Numbered from the stretch's first letter, positions 1-6,214 are shown. The stretch is DNA of 7,522 nucleotides from Candidatus Dormiibacterota bacterium (GCA_003135255.1 PLAX01000128.1:21324-28845), one strand, 5' to 3'. Numbers and translations: made by a program. Notes: a model not told the origin generated them from the sequence alone.

Positions 1-1027
1 GATCGAGGTGTTCGCGCCCTCCTTCGACGACCACCATGGTGCCGTCCTCCAGATAGCCGACGCCCTGGTGCAGCTCCTTCCCCTCCTTGACGATGGTGAG
101 GTCGAGACCCTCGCCCGAGCTGGCGATCGGCTTGAGGGCGTTGGCGAGGTCGTTGAGGTTGAGGACCCGGATGCCTTGGACGGAAGCCAGCCGGTTCAGA
201 TTGAAATCGTTGGTCATCAGGGCGGCCCCCCGCGCCTTGGCCAGCTTGACGAGCTTGGCGTCGACCTCCGGTGTGCCCGGGAAGTCCTGGTCGACGACCT
301 CGAAGGTGACGTGGACCTGCCGCTTCAGCTCCTCCACCACCGCCAACCCCCGGCGGCCGCGCGAGCGGCGCAGAGCGTCGCCCGAGTCGGCGACCCTCTG
401 CAGCTCCTCGAGGACAAAACCGGCGACCAGCAGGCGGCCCTGCACGAAGCCGGTGGCGGCGACATCGCCGATCCGCCCGTCGATGAGCACCGAGGTGTCC
501 ACCACGATGGGGGCTCCGTCCTGCGCGGCCGGATCGTCGGCCGCGGAGGCCGGCGTCGCGCGCCGGTGCATCACCTCTGCGAAGGCGTCGCGCCGGCGGG
601 TGCCGGTGCGGATGCCGACGTAGACGAGGCAGCACGCCAGGGAACCCGAGATGACGAAGCCGATCCCCCAGGGGAGCGGGAGGAGGAGGACGGCGACCAA
701 GGCGCTGATCACGAGGCCGGCGGTGCCCCCGGCCAGGGCCGCGACCAGCTCGCTGGCCGGTGCCTTGTCGAGGATGTTCTCCAACCAGAGGAAGGGCTCG
801 ACGGTGAGCAGCGGCGCCGCCAGGGCGAGCGCGGCCGCCCCCGCGACCCCGGTGCCGAGAAGCACCGCCAGCACCGCGCCGTCGGCATCGATGAGAGCTG
901 CGTGGCCAAACGCCTGCTGGGCGATGTACGCGCCGTACAGCACCCCGACGACCATCCCCGCCACCGCCCCGACCAGACGAGCCAGGGCACGGGCATGTCG
1001 GACCCCCGGGGTCGGCGGAACGATCAT
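1..1027 (-). CDS. YacL-like membrane-anchored PIN-TRAM domain protein (C-terminus cut by window edge)
   Basis: A 342-residue open frame runs off the left edge, so the C-terminus is missing. Four hydrophobic segments are visible at about residues 14-36, 51-73, 93-116 and 119-138. A short basic linker (TRRRD) follows, then a PIN nuclease-like domain at about 173-300. Its expected acidic residues are present: D177 in VVDTSVLIDGR, E208/E209 in LEELQ, D256 in EVDAKLV and D274 in TNDFNLNR. A TRAM domain begins at about 303 and carries the QGVGYLEDGTMVVVE signature (321-335). This order (four membrane helices, PIN, TRAM) is that of Bacillus YacL, about 360 residues, so perhaps 20-30 residues are lost. 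PIN domains are usually metal-dependent RNases and TRAM binds RNA, so a membrane-tethered RNase is inferred; the family's substrate is unknown to me. The ATG at 1027 is the only plausible start before the first membrane helix. No good Shine-Dalgarno precedes it. Lying 52 bp after radA on the same strand, it is probably read through from radA. Confidence 0.9.
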   Translation of the reverse strand, partial: MIVPPTPGVRHARALARLVGAVAGMVVGVLYGAYIAQQAFGHAALIDADGAVLAVLLGTGVAGAAALALAAPLLTVEPFLWLENILDKAPASELVAALAGGTAGLVISALVAVLLLPLPWGIGFVISGSLACCLVYVGIRTGTRRRDAFAEVMHRRATPASAADDPAAQDGAPIVVDTSVLIDGRIGDVAATGFVQGRLLVAGFVLEELQRVADSGDALRRSRGRRGLAVVEELKRQVHVTFEVVDQDFPGTPEVDAKLVKLAKARGAALMTNDFNLNRLASVQGIRVLNLNDLANALKPIASSGEGLDLTIVKEGKELHQGVGYLEDGTMVVVEGGREHLD

Positions 1028-1079
1028 GGGCCGATTGAAACACAGGGCGGGGACGGCCGCCCGGGCTAAGCGCTCCTCG

Positions 1080-2510
1080 TCACGCGACGGTTTCAGGCGC
1101 CTCGAGCATCCAGCTTGGCATCCTGCGGGCCGGTCGAGGTCGCCCCGGCAGGGCCACGAGAAGCCGGGCGGCACCCTGGAGATCGCTCACCGGGTGGCAC
1201 TCCATGGAAGGGGGAGCCTGTTCCTCCTGCCCGGCTGGGACCACGGCGCGGTGGATGCCGAGTGCCGCCGCCTCAGCGAGACGCGCTTCGAGGCAGCGTA
1301 CCCGGCGGACCTCCCCGCCCAGCCCCACCTCTCCGATGGCCACGGTGCCCGGGTCCCATCCCGCATTGGTCTCCGCGCCCCAGACGGCGAGGGCCGCGGC
1401 CAGGTCGACGCCCGGCTCGACCAGCCGCACCCCACCGGCGCAGTTGAGGAAGACGTCGCGCTGGCCGAGGGGCAGCCGCGCCCGCCTCTGGAGGACAGCG
1501 ACCAGCAGATTGAGCCGGGCCGGGTCAAAACCCCAGGCGGTGCGCCGGGTCATGGCGTGGCCGACCGGCACGGTCAGCGCCTGCACCTCCACCACCAGGG
1601 CCCGGGAGCCCTCGGAGGTCACGGTGAGGACATTGCCGGGGATGCTCAGGCTCTGCTCGTCGAGGAAGGCGCGCCCGGCGTTGCCGATCTCCAGCATCCC
1701 GCCCTCGGCGAGCCGGAAGAGGCCGAGCTCCGAAGCGGGGCCGAAGCGGTTCTTGAGGCCGCGAAGGAGGCGGTTTTCCCCGTGACGGTCGCCCTCCAGG
1801 AAGAGGACGACGTCGACCATGTGCTCCAGCGTCCGAGGGCCGGCGATGGCGCCGTCCTTGGTGACGTGACCCACCAGGAGGATGGGCACGCCGCTCTCCT
1901 TTGCGCACTCCATCAGCCGGGCCACCGCCGCCCGAACCTGGGAGGGGCTGCCGGGATGCCCGGGGACGTCCTGGTCGTGGAGGGTTTGCACCGAGTCGAC
2001 GATGGCGAGGGGCGGGTGCAGGGCGGTGATCGCTTCCACGCACCCGGCGACCGTCGTCTCCCCGACGACCACCACGCGATCGTCGAGGCAGCCCAGCCGC
2101 GCCGCGCGGAGGGCCAGCTGGCCGGGCGACTCCTCGCCGGCGCAGTAGAGGGCAGGGGCGTCCGCCGAGCCGACGCCGTGGCCGAGCTGGAGGGCCAGGG
2201 TCGACTTCCCGATGCCCGGGTCACCACCGAGCAGGATCAAGGAGCCCTCGACGAGGCCACCCCCGAGCACCCGATCGGTCTCCCCCATCCCGGTGGCGCG
2301 GCGCGTTGCGTGGCCGGTCCCGACCTCGCCGAGCGGGACCGCCCGGAGCGGTGGGCGCGTACCTCCCCCGTTGCGGGGACGCCCGGTCGCCTCCGCCAGG
2401 CTGTTCCACTCCTCACACCCCCCGCAGCGGCCCTGCCACTTGGGGCTGGTCCAGCCGCAGGACCGGCAGACGAAGGCACGGGGCGGCTGACCGCGGGTGG
2501 CAGAGTTCAT
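1080..2510 (-). CDS. radA: RadA (Sms) DNA repair ATPase/branch migration helicase
   Basis: Complete 476-residue RadA; the family is typically about 450-460. The N-terminal zinc finger has Cys15, Cys18, Cys29 and Cys32 (CRSCGW then CGGC). A RecA-like ATPase follows, with Walker A GGDPGIGKST at 95-104, an acidic CAGEES segment at 123-128 and Walker B LAIVDSVQT at 168-176. The RadA-specific KNRFG motif is at 253-257. The C-terminal third is the Lon-protease-like domain (for example VAIGEVGLGGEVRRV), which in this family is structural and not proteolytic. RadA is known to process recombination intermediates by driving branch migration from D-loops with RecA. The ATG at 2510 puts the zinc finger at residue 15, as is usual. 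No Shine-Dalgarno is seen, but a TATACT hexamer lies 8 nt upstream, which suggests a leaderless mRNA. The yacL-like gene follows 52 bp downstream. In Firmicutes disA often lies between the two and is absent here. Confidence 0.97.
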   Translation of the reverse strand: MNSATRGQPPRAFVCRSCGWTSPKWQGRCGGCEEWNSLAEATGRPRNGGGTRPPLRAVPLGEVGTGHATRRATGMGETDRVLGGGLVEGSLILLGGDPGIGKSTLALQLGHGVGSADAPALYCAGEESPGQLALRAARLGCLDDRVVVVGETTVAGCVEAITALHPPLAIVDSVQTLHDQDVPGHPGSPSQVRAAVARLMECAKESGVPILLVGHVTKDGAIAGPRTLEHMVDVVLFLEGDRHGENRLLRGLKNRFGPASELGLFRLAEGGMLEIGNAGRAFLDEQSLSIPGNVLTVTSEGSRALVVEVQALTVPVGHAMTRRTAWGFDPARLNLLVAVLQRRARLPLGQRDVFLNCAGGVRLVEPGVDLAAALAVWGAETNAGWDPGTVAIGEVGLGGEVRRVRCLEARLAEAAALGIHRAVVPAGQEEQAPPSMECHPVSDLQGAARLLVALPGRPRPARRMPSWMLEAPETVA

Positions 2511-2518
2511 CGTCCGCC

Positions 2519-2524
2519 AGTATA
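2519..2524 (-). promoter_or_regulatory. Candidate -10 box of radA (leaderless arrangement)
   Basis: TATACT read on the minus strand, with 8 nt between it and the radA ATG. Transcription would begin at or within a base or two of the start codon. No convincing -35 hexamer is seen at 16-18 bp. It lies in the 60-bp gap after the upstream gene's stop codon. It shares the pattern CTANACT with three other starts in the window. Confidence 0.5.
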
Positions 2525-2570
2525 GCGAACGGATGTGCGCTCGTACTACGCCCGCGAGTGGGAGCGCGAC

Positions 2571-3365
2571 TCAGCGGCGGTGGGACGACCCCGGGGAGCC
2601 GGAGGGCGCGTGCCAGACCAGGCCGCGGAGGCTCGTGTCCGACTCGAGGTTGCCGACGTTGTCCCGTCTCCACTCGGCGATGCCGCGGATCAGGGCGGAG
2701 AGCAGGCGCTCCCGGAAGTTGAGGGCCGCCGCGCTGGCAGCCGCAGCCGTGACCGGCCGGTCGCCGAACCCATGGCTCTCGTGCCAGGGCACGAGCATCC
2801 GGAGCACCGGCCGTGCGTTGATGCGCGCCTCGACGATCCCGGGCTCGGCCTCCTCGATGACGACCGCCAGCCGGAGGGTCGGCCCCAGATTTTCACAGAT
2901 CTTCCAGGCCCGTTCCCAGGTGCGCACACGGTGCACACCCACGAGGCCGAAGTGCACGGGGTCGAGCACCAGGGCCTGGTGCCATTCCAGCGCCAGTTGG
3001 AGCATCGCCGCCGAGATCTCGCCGTCGACCTCCTGGGCGATCCAGGCGAGGACCACCGGCACGACGTTGCCAAGGTCCACCCGCACGCTCTCGCGGAACT
3101 CGTCGGCCGTGCCGTCGAGGAGCCGCCCGTGGGAGGGGCAGAAGACGGCCCCCTGGGTGACGTAACGATGCTCGGGGCACCAGCCGGTGGGGCAGGGCCG
3201 CTCCTTGCGGTCGATGTAGCTGCAGGCCAGTCCGGTCTTCTGGGCGCAGCCGCGCGCCGAGCAGTACTGGTCACCGAGGTCCCCAACCAGGCTCGACGTC
3301 AAGGGAGGGGGCACGCGAACGGGTATCGCGCTGGCGACCGACGCCGGTCGTCTCCAGATCTTCAC
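2571..3365 (-). CDS. Uncharacterised protein with a Cys/His (probable zinc) cluster
   Basis: 264 residues if started at the GTG at 3365. I do not recognise the family. Residues 34-79 hold a compact cluster: Cys35, Cys40, Cys48, Cys58, Cys63, His66, Cys76 and His79, including CPEH and CPSH pairs. This suggests two zinc sites, possibly cross-braced. The remaining ~185 residues look like a soluble alpha/beta or alpha domain with amphipathic segments (for example AAMLQLALEWHQALVL) and no membrane helix or signal peptide. The end (SGSPGSSHRR) is low complexity. The GTG was preferred to a TTG at 3428 because AAGGAG lies 5 nt upstream of it, and because the TTG would lie upstream of the candidate -10 box. 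It is on the same strand as radA, with its stop 60 bp before the radA start. It could be a DNA- or RNA-binding or protein-interaction module, but that is a guess from the cluster alone. Reality of the gene is supported by its RBS, codon-consistent length and motif; function is unknown. Confidence 0.75.
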   Translation of the reverse strand: MKIWRRPASVASAIPVRVPPPLTSSLVGDLGDQYCSARGCAQKTGLACSYIDRKERPCPTGWCPEHRYVTQGAVFCPSHGRLLDGTADEFRESVRVDLGNVVPVVLAWIAQEVDGEISAAMLQLALEWHQALVLDPVHFGLVGVHRVRTWERAWKICENLGPTLRLAVVIEEAEPGIVEARINARPVLRMLVPWHESHGFGDRPVTAAAASAAALNFRERLLSALIRGIAEWRRDNVGNLESDTSLRGLVWHAPSGSPGSSHRR

Positions 3366-3370
3366 ACCTT

Positions 3371-3376
3371 CTCCTT
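3371..3376 (-). promoter_or_regulatory. Shine-Dalgarno deciding the GTG start at 3365
   Basis: AAGGAG on the minus strand, 5 nt before the GTG at 3365. It is the clearest ribosome binding site on the minus strand of the window and is the reason for choosing this start over the upstream TTG (3428) and other in-frame GTG codons. Confidence 0.65.
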
Positions 3377-3402
3377 GCGCGCTTGTCACCGGGACGTTTC
3401 TC

Positions 3403-3408
3403 AGTCTA
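3403..3408 (-). promoter_or_regulatory. Candidate -10 box for the Cys/His-cluster gene
   Basis: TAGACT on the minus strand. A start of transcription 6-8 nt downstream would give a leader of about 30 nt containing the AAGGAG site at 3371-3376. No good -35 match is seen at 15-18 bp, but a short inverted repeat (3422-3435) sits where the -35 region would be. Confidence 0.4.
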
Positions 3409-3421
3409 GCCACGGTCGTCG

Positions 3422-3435
3422 CCGCCAAATGGCGG
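3422..3435. repeat. Short inverted repeat over the putative -35 region (possible operator)
   Basis: CCGCCA-AA-TGGCGG: two perfect 6-bp arms around a 2-bp centre. It lies 14 bp upstream of the candidate TAGACT box at 3403-3408, where a regulator would overlap the -35 element. In such GC-rich DNA a 6-bp arm can arise by chance, so operator function is speculative. Confidence 0.35.
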
Positions 3436-3481
3436 AATCGTGACGACGCGCGGGGCTCAGAGATCGGGCAATGTCACAGTT

Positions 3482-3496
3482 CGGTTGCTTCAACCG
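3482..3496 (-). terminator. Hairpin downstream of uvrB (weak terminator candidate)
   Basis: Perfect 6-bp stem with a 3-nt loop (CGGTTG-CTT-CAACCG on the plus strand), about 94 bp past the uvrB stop and before the next minus-strand promoter candidate. No T-tract follows on the minus strand. The rest of 3366-3589 holds the promoter, operator-like and RBS sites listed here, and no other gene is seen in it. Confidence 0.3.
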
Positions 3497-3589
3497 CACC
3501 CGCGCCCGTCCACTCGACCTGCGCGTCGCTTCCGCCCGGACGCACACCCGCGCACGCGAGCCCGAGCCGCCCCGCGCGCCGGAAGGCCG

Positions 3590-5707
3590 TCAGCGACGGC
3601 CGCGACGGCCACCACCCCGCGAGGCGGGGCGATCACCTCCCGCACGCGGGCGAGGTGTCTCACCCCCGGATGGCGACGCCGCCCCGGCCGGCGTCGCCAT
3701 CCCCTCCCCCGCCACGCCCGAGTCACGCTCGCCGCGCTCCTCCAGCCGGCGCCGGATCTCGGTGAGCCGGTCTCGAAGCTCGGCCGCGCGCTCGAACTCC
3801 AGGTCGCGGGCGGCCCGCTTCATCTCCTTCTCAACGTCCTTGGCGAGGCGGAGCAGCTCGTCAGGCGGCAGCCCCGCCTGGTCCTGGAATGTGGCGGCGA
3901 CGGTGCTGAGCTCCTCACGGTGGGTCTCCATCTGGTACACGGCCTTGACGATCGTCTGCGGAGTGATCCCGTGGGCGTCGTTGAAGGCCACCTGGATGGC
4001 GCGGCGGCGGTCGGTCTCGGCAATCGCCCGCCGCATCGCATCGCTGACCCTGTCCGCGTACATGACGACGTGGCCGTCCAGGTTTCGCGACGCCCGGCCG
4101 ATGGTCTGGATCAGGGAGCGGAAGCCCCGGAGGTAGCCCTCCTTGTCGGCGTCGAGGATGCCGATGAAGGCCACCTCGGGGAGGTCGAGACCCTCGCGGA
4201 GCAGGTTGACCCCCACCAGGACGTCGAAGACCCCGAGGCGGAGGTCGCGGATGATCTCGATCCGCTCCATGGTCTCGATGTCGCTGTGAAGGTAGCGAGC
4301 CCTCACCCCCGCCTCGCGGAGGTAGTCGGTGAGGTCCTCGGCCATCTTCTTGGTGAGAGTGGTGATCAGTGAACGATGGCCGTGCTCGATGCGACGCCGG
4401 ACCTGAGCCAGCAGATCGTCGATCTGGCCCTCGCTCGGCCTGATCTCGAGGGTGGGGTCCACCAGACCGGTGGGGCGGTTGATCTGCTCCACCGTCCGGA
4501 GCGAATGCTGCTCCTCGTACAGCCCCGGCGTAGCGCTGACGTAGATGACCTGGCCGACCTTCTGATCCCATTCGGCGAAGGTGAGCGGCCGGTTGTCCAG
4601 TGCCGAGGGGAGGCGGAACCCGTATTCGACCAGGGGGATCTTGCGCGCGCGGTCGCCCTTGGACATGCCGTCGATCTGGGGCACGGCCACGTGCGATTCG
4701 TCGACGACGATCAGGGCGTCCGCGGGCAGGAAGTCGAGCAGGCAGTACGGAGCCTCGCCCTCGGCGCGGCCGGTCAGATGCCGCGAGTAGTTCTCGATGC
4801 CGGCGCAGGTGCCCGTCTCCCGCATCATCTCCACGTCGAAGCCGGTCCGCTGGCGCAGCCGCTGGGCCTCCAGCAACCGGCCGTTAGCCTCCAGGAGCAC
4901 CACCCGCTCCTCCAGCTCGGCCTCGATCCTCTCGATGGCGGCCTTCATCTGCTCCGCGGGGGTGACGTAGTGCGAGGCGGGGAAGATGACGACGTCGTCC
5001 CGCCGCGCCACGACCTCCCCGGTCAGGGGGTCGAACTCGCGGATCGACTCGATCTCGTCGCCGTACAGCTCGATCCGCACCGCCACCTCCTCGTAGGCGG
5101 GCTGGATGTCCAGCACGTCTCCCCTCACCCGGAAGCGGGAGCGGCCGAAGTCGGTGTCGTTGCGGCTGTATTGGAGGTCGGAGAGCTTGCGCAGCAGGAT
5201 GTCGCGGCGCCAGCTCTCCCCCACGCACAGGCGGATTGACTCGCCGAGGTAGTTCTCCGGAGACCCGATCCCGTAGATGCAGGACACGGAGGCAACCACG
5301 ATGACGTCGCGCCGGGTGAGCAGGGCCCGGGTGGCGCTGTTGCGCAGCCGGTCGATCTCCTCATTGCGCGACGAGTCCTTCTCGATGTAGGTGTCGGTGC
5401 GGGCGATGTACGCCTCGGGCTGGTAGTAGTCGTAGTAGGAGACGAAGAACTCGACCGCGTTCTGGGGGAAGAACTCGCGGAACTCGGCCCAGAGCTGGGC
5501 GGCCAGGGTCTTGTTGGGAGAGAGGACCAGGGTCGGCCGCTTCAGCTCGTTGATGACGTGAGCGACGGTGAAGGTCTTCCCGGACCCGGTCACGCCGAGC
5601 AGGGTCTGCTCCCGATTGCCCTGGCCAATGCTCTCCAGCAGGCCGGCGATGGCCTGCGGCTGGTCGCCGGCCGGCGCGAAGGTCGACGTCAGCTGGAGTT
5701 CGGGCAC
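3590..5707 (-). CDS. uvrB: UvrB, excinuclease ABC subunit B, with C-terminal basic tail
   Basis: Complete 705-residue UvrB. It receives damaged DNA from UvrA, verifies the lesion and recruits UvrC for dual incision in nucleotide excision repair. Motifs seen: FAPAGDQPQAI at 10-20; Walker A GVTGSGKT at 38-45; the damage-verification beta-hairpin region YYDYYQPEAYIARTDTYIEK at 91-110; Walker B-type VVDESH at 334-339; REGLDLPEV and the QTIGRASRN helicase motif in the second RecA-like domain. A UVR domain (EKEMKRAARDLEFERAAELRDRL), which contacts UvrC, ends near residue 655. About 50 further residues, rich in Gly, Pro, Ser, Ala and Arg and ending GGGRRGRR, extend beyond the E. coli protein (673 residues) and look disordered. 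The GTG at 5707 gives the normal UvrB N-terminus. No Shine-Dalgarno is present, but TACACT sits 6 nt upstream, again suggesting a leaderless message. A LexA site was not recognised. Confidence 0.98.
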   Translation of the reverse strand: MPELQLTSTFAPAGDQPQAIAGLLESIGQGNREQTLLGVTGSGKTFTVAHVINELKRPTLVLSPNKTLAAQLWAEFREFFPQNAVEFFVSYYDYYQPEAYIARTDTYIEKDSSRNEEIDRLRNSATRALLTRRDVIVVASVSCIYGIGSPENYLGESIRLCVGESWRRDILLRKLSDLQYSRNDTDFGRSRFRVRGDVLDIQPAYEEVAVRIELYGDEIESIREFDPLTGEVVARRDDVVIFPASHYVTPAEQMKAAIERIEAELEERVVLLEANGRLLEAQRLRQRTGFDVEMMRETGTCAGIENYSRHLTGRAEGEAPYCLLDFLPADALIVVDESHVAVPQIDGMSKGDRARKIPLVEYGFRLPSALDNRPLTFAEWDQKVGQVIYVSATPGLYEEQHSLRTVEQINRPTGLVDPTLEIRPSEGQIDDLLAQVRRRIEHGHRSLITTLTKKMAEDLTDYLREAGVRARYLHSDIETMERIEIIRDLRLGVFDVLVGVNLLREGLDLPEVAFIGILDADKEGYLRGFRSLIQTIGRASRNLDGHVVMYADRVSDAMRRAIAETDRRRAIQVAFNDAHGITPQTIVKAVYQMETHREELSTVAATFQDQAGLPPDELLRLAKDVEKEMKRAARDLEFERAAELRDRLTEIRRRLEERGERDSGVAGEGMATPAGAASPSGGETPRPRAGGDRPASRGGGRRGRR
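3615..3702. repeat. Three consecutive inverted repeats inside the uvrB tail-coding region
   Basis: First, 3615-3629: CCCCGC-GAG-GCGGGG, a perfect 6-bp stem. Second, 3634-3657: CACCTC and GAGGTG arms enclosing CCGC/GCGG with a 2-nt bulge and an AC loop. Third, 3668-3702: a perfect 13-bp stem (GGATGGCGACGCC on the left arm, its exact complement at 3690-3702), extendable by one pair. All lie in the region encoding the disordered UvrB extension, between codons for GMATPAG and GGGRRGRR. The 13-bp arm length is above casual expectation even at this GC content. No T-tract follows on the minus strand. Confidence 0.7.
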
Positions 5708-5713
5708 CGATCG

Positions 5714-5719
5714 AGTGTA
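5714..5719 (-). promoter_or_regulatory. Candidate -10 box of uvrB (leaderless arrangement)
   Basis: TACACT on the minus strand with 6 nt before the uvrB GTG, so transcription would start at or near the start codon. A weak TTCGGT lies 17 bp upstream (5737-5742). It shares the CTANACT pattern with the other candidate -10 boxes. Confidence 0.5.
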
Positions 5720-5768
5720 GGCCCCGGCACACGGCCACCGAATCCCCCGCGAGCCCCCCTCGAAACCC

Positions 5769-5774
5769 TAGACT
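5769..5774 (+). promoter_or_regulatory. Candidate -10 box of the lipoprotein gene
   Basis: TAGACT on the plus strand, 53 nt before the lipoprotein ATG, in the 120-bp divergent region shared with uvrB. It predicts a leader of about 45 nt containing the hairpin at 5784-5810 and the GGAG site. No recognisable -35 is seen 17 bp upstream. Confidence 0.4.
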
Positions 5775-5783
5775 CCCGGCTCG

Positions 5784-5810
5784 ATGGGCGGCTCGAAGCC
5801 GCGCCGCCAT
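5784..5810 (+). repeat. Overlapping inverted repeats in the lipoprotein leader
   Basis: Two mutually exclusive stems are possible. One is GCGGCT-CGA-AGCCGC (5788-5802), a perfect 6-bp stem. The other pairs ATGGGCGGC (5784-5792) with GCCGCCAT (5803-5810) with one bulged G. The structure ends 5 nt before the GGAG ribosome binding site. GGCTCGA also occurs twice, 12 bp apart (5778-5784 and 5790-5796). A regulatory role is only a possibility. Confidence 0.4.
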
Positions 5811-5815
5811 GCCAC

Positions 5816-5819
5816 GGAG
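5816..5819 (+). promoter_or_regulatory. Shine-Dalgarno of the lipoprotein gene
   Basis: GGAG with 8 nt to the ATG at 5828. It decides this start over longer in-frame openings upstream, which would run back through the uvrB start region and bury the signal peptide. Confidence 0.6.
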
Positions 5820-5827
5820 TGTGTGCG

Positions 5828-6214
5828 ATGAACAGGGTCGGACGATCTGTGCTAGCGGGGTTGACGATCTGCGCGGGCCTATTCGTCGCGGGCTGCGGCA
5901 ACTCGGCGCTCACCGTCTCCTTCAACCAGGACGGGATCTCCGGGGCGATCGTGGTGCAGAGCGATTCCACGGCCATCAACGATCTGAAGGCCTCGGCTGC
6001 GAGCGAGGGCCTCGGCGGGCTGTCCGGGGCGAAGGTCACCGACGGCAGCAACCCGGTCGGCACCCAGCTGTGCACCTGGAACACCAGCACCAGCAGCCAC
6101 AGCTACACGGTCGCGATCTACGCGACCAACTCGTCCAGCCCGATCACCGCGGCGTTCAAGGCGGAGGTCTGCACCGCGAGCGTGAAGAACTCCATGAAGT
6201 CGAGCCTGCCCTGA
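5828..6214 (+). CDS. Small secreted lipoprotein of unknown function
   Basis: 128 residues. The N-terminus is a lipoprotein signal peptide: basic MNRVGRS, a hydrophobic core at 8-21, and lipobox VAGC with the lipidated Cys at 23. Cleavage by signal peptidase II would leave a mature chain of about 106 residues anchored to the outer face of the membrane. The mature part is rich in Ser, Thr, Ala and Asn and has two more cysteines, Cys82 in QLCTWN and Cys115 in EVCTAS, which could form a disulfide. Alternating hydrophobic/polar stretches (LTVSFN, GAIVVQS, YTVAIYAT) suggest a beta-rich fold. I do not recognise a family. The start is supported by GGAG 8 nt upstream and by the signal peptide. It is the only plus-strand gene, divergent from uvrB and convergent with the Clp_N gene, so it is probably transcribed alone and ends at the strong hairpin 12 nt downstream. 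Confidence 0.88.
   Translation: MNRVGRSVLAGLTICAGLFVAGCGNSALTVSFNQDGISGAIVVQSDSTAINDLKASAASEGLGGLSGAKVTDGSNPVGTQLCTWNTSTSSHSYTVAIYATNSSSPITAAFKAEVCTASVKNSMKSSLP

Noticed and set aside
8..1069. A 353-codon plus-strand open frame at the left edge
   Set aside because: It is opposite the PIN-TRAM gene, whose minus-strand frame has four membrane helices and complete PIN and TRAM signatures.
1028..1079. Promoter or RBS for the yacL-like gene
   Set aside because: No TANACT box or Shine-Dalgarno near the ATG; CGAGGAG lies more than 40 nt away, so read-through from radA is more likely.
651..2525. A 624-codon plus-strand open frame opposite radA
   Set aside because: It is the antisense shadow of radA and part of the yacL-like gene. 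Its product is a low-complexity Arg/Gly/Pro/His mix without motifs, as expected in high-GC DNA.
3366..3428. TTG at 3428 as start of the Cys/His-cluster protein (285 residues)
   Set aside because: It would place the start upstream of the candidate -10 box, has no RBS, and adds residues with no visible motif; the GTG at 3365 has AAGGAG at good spacing.
3429..3589. Possible small RNA or tRNA in the gap after uvrB
   Set aside because: No cloverleaf or tRNA-like ends and no strong promoter-terminator pair; only one 6-bp hairpin is seen.
3440..5239. Two long plus-strand open frames opposite uvrB
   Set aside because: Both overlap conserved uvrB coding sequence; their translations are rich in repeated Leu, Gly, Asp and His and show no domain.
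5558..5827. Upstream in-frame extension of the lipoprotein (218 codons)
   Set aside because: It overlaps the uvrB N-terminal coding region on the other strand and would destroy the N-terminal signal peptide and lipobox placement.
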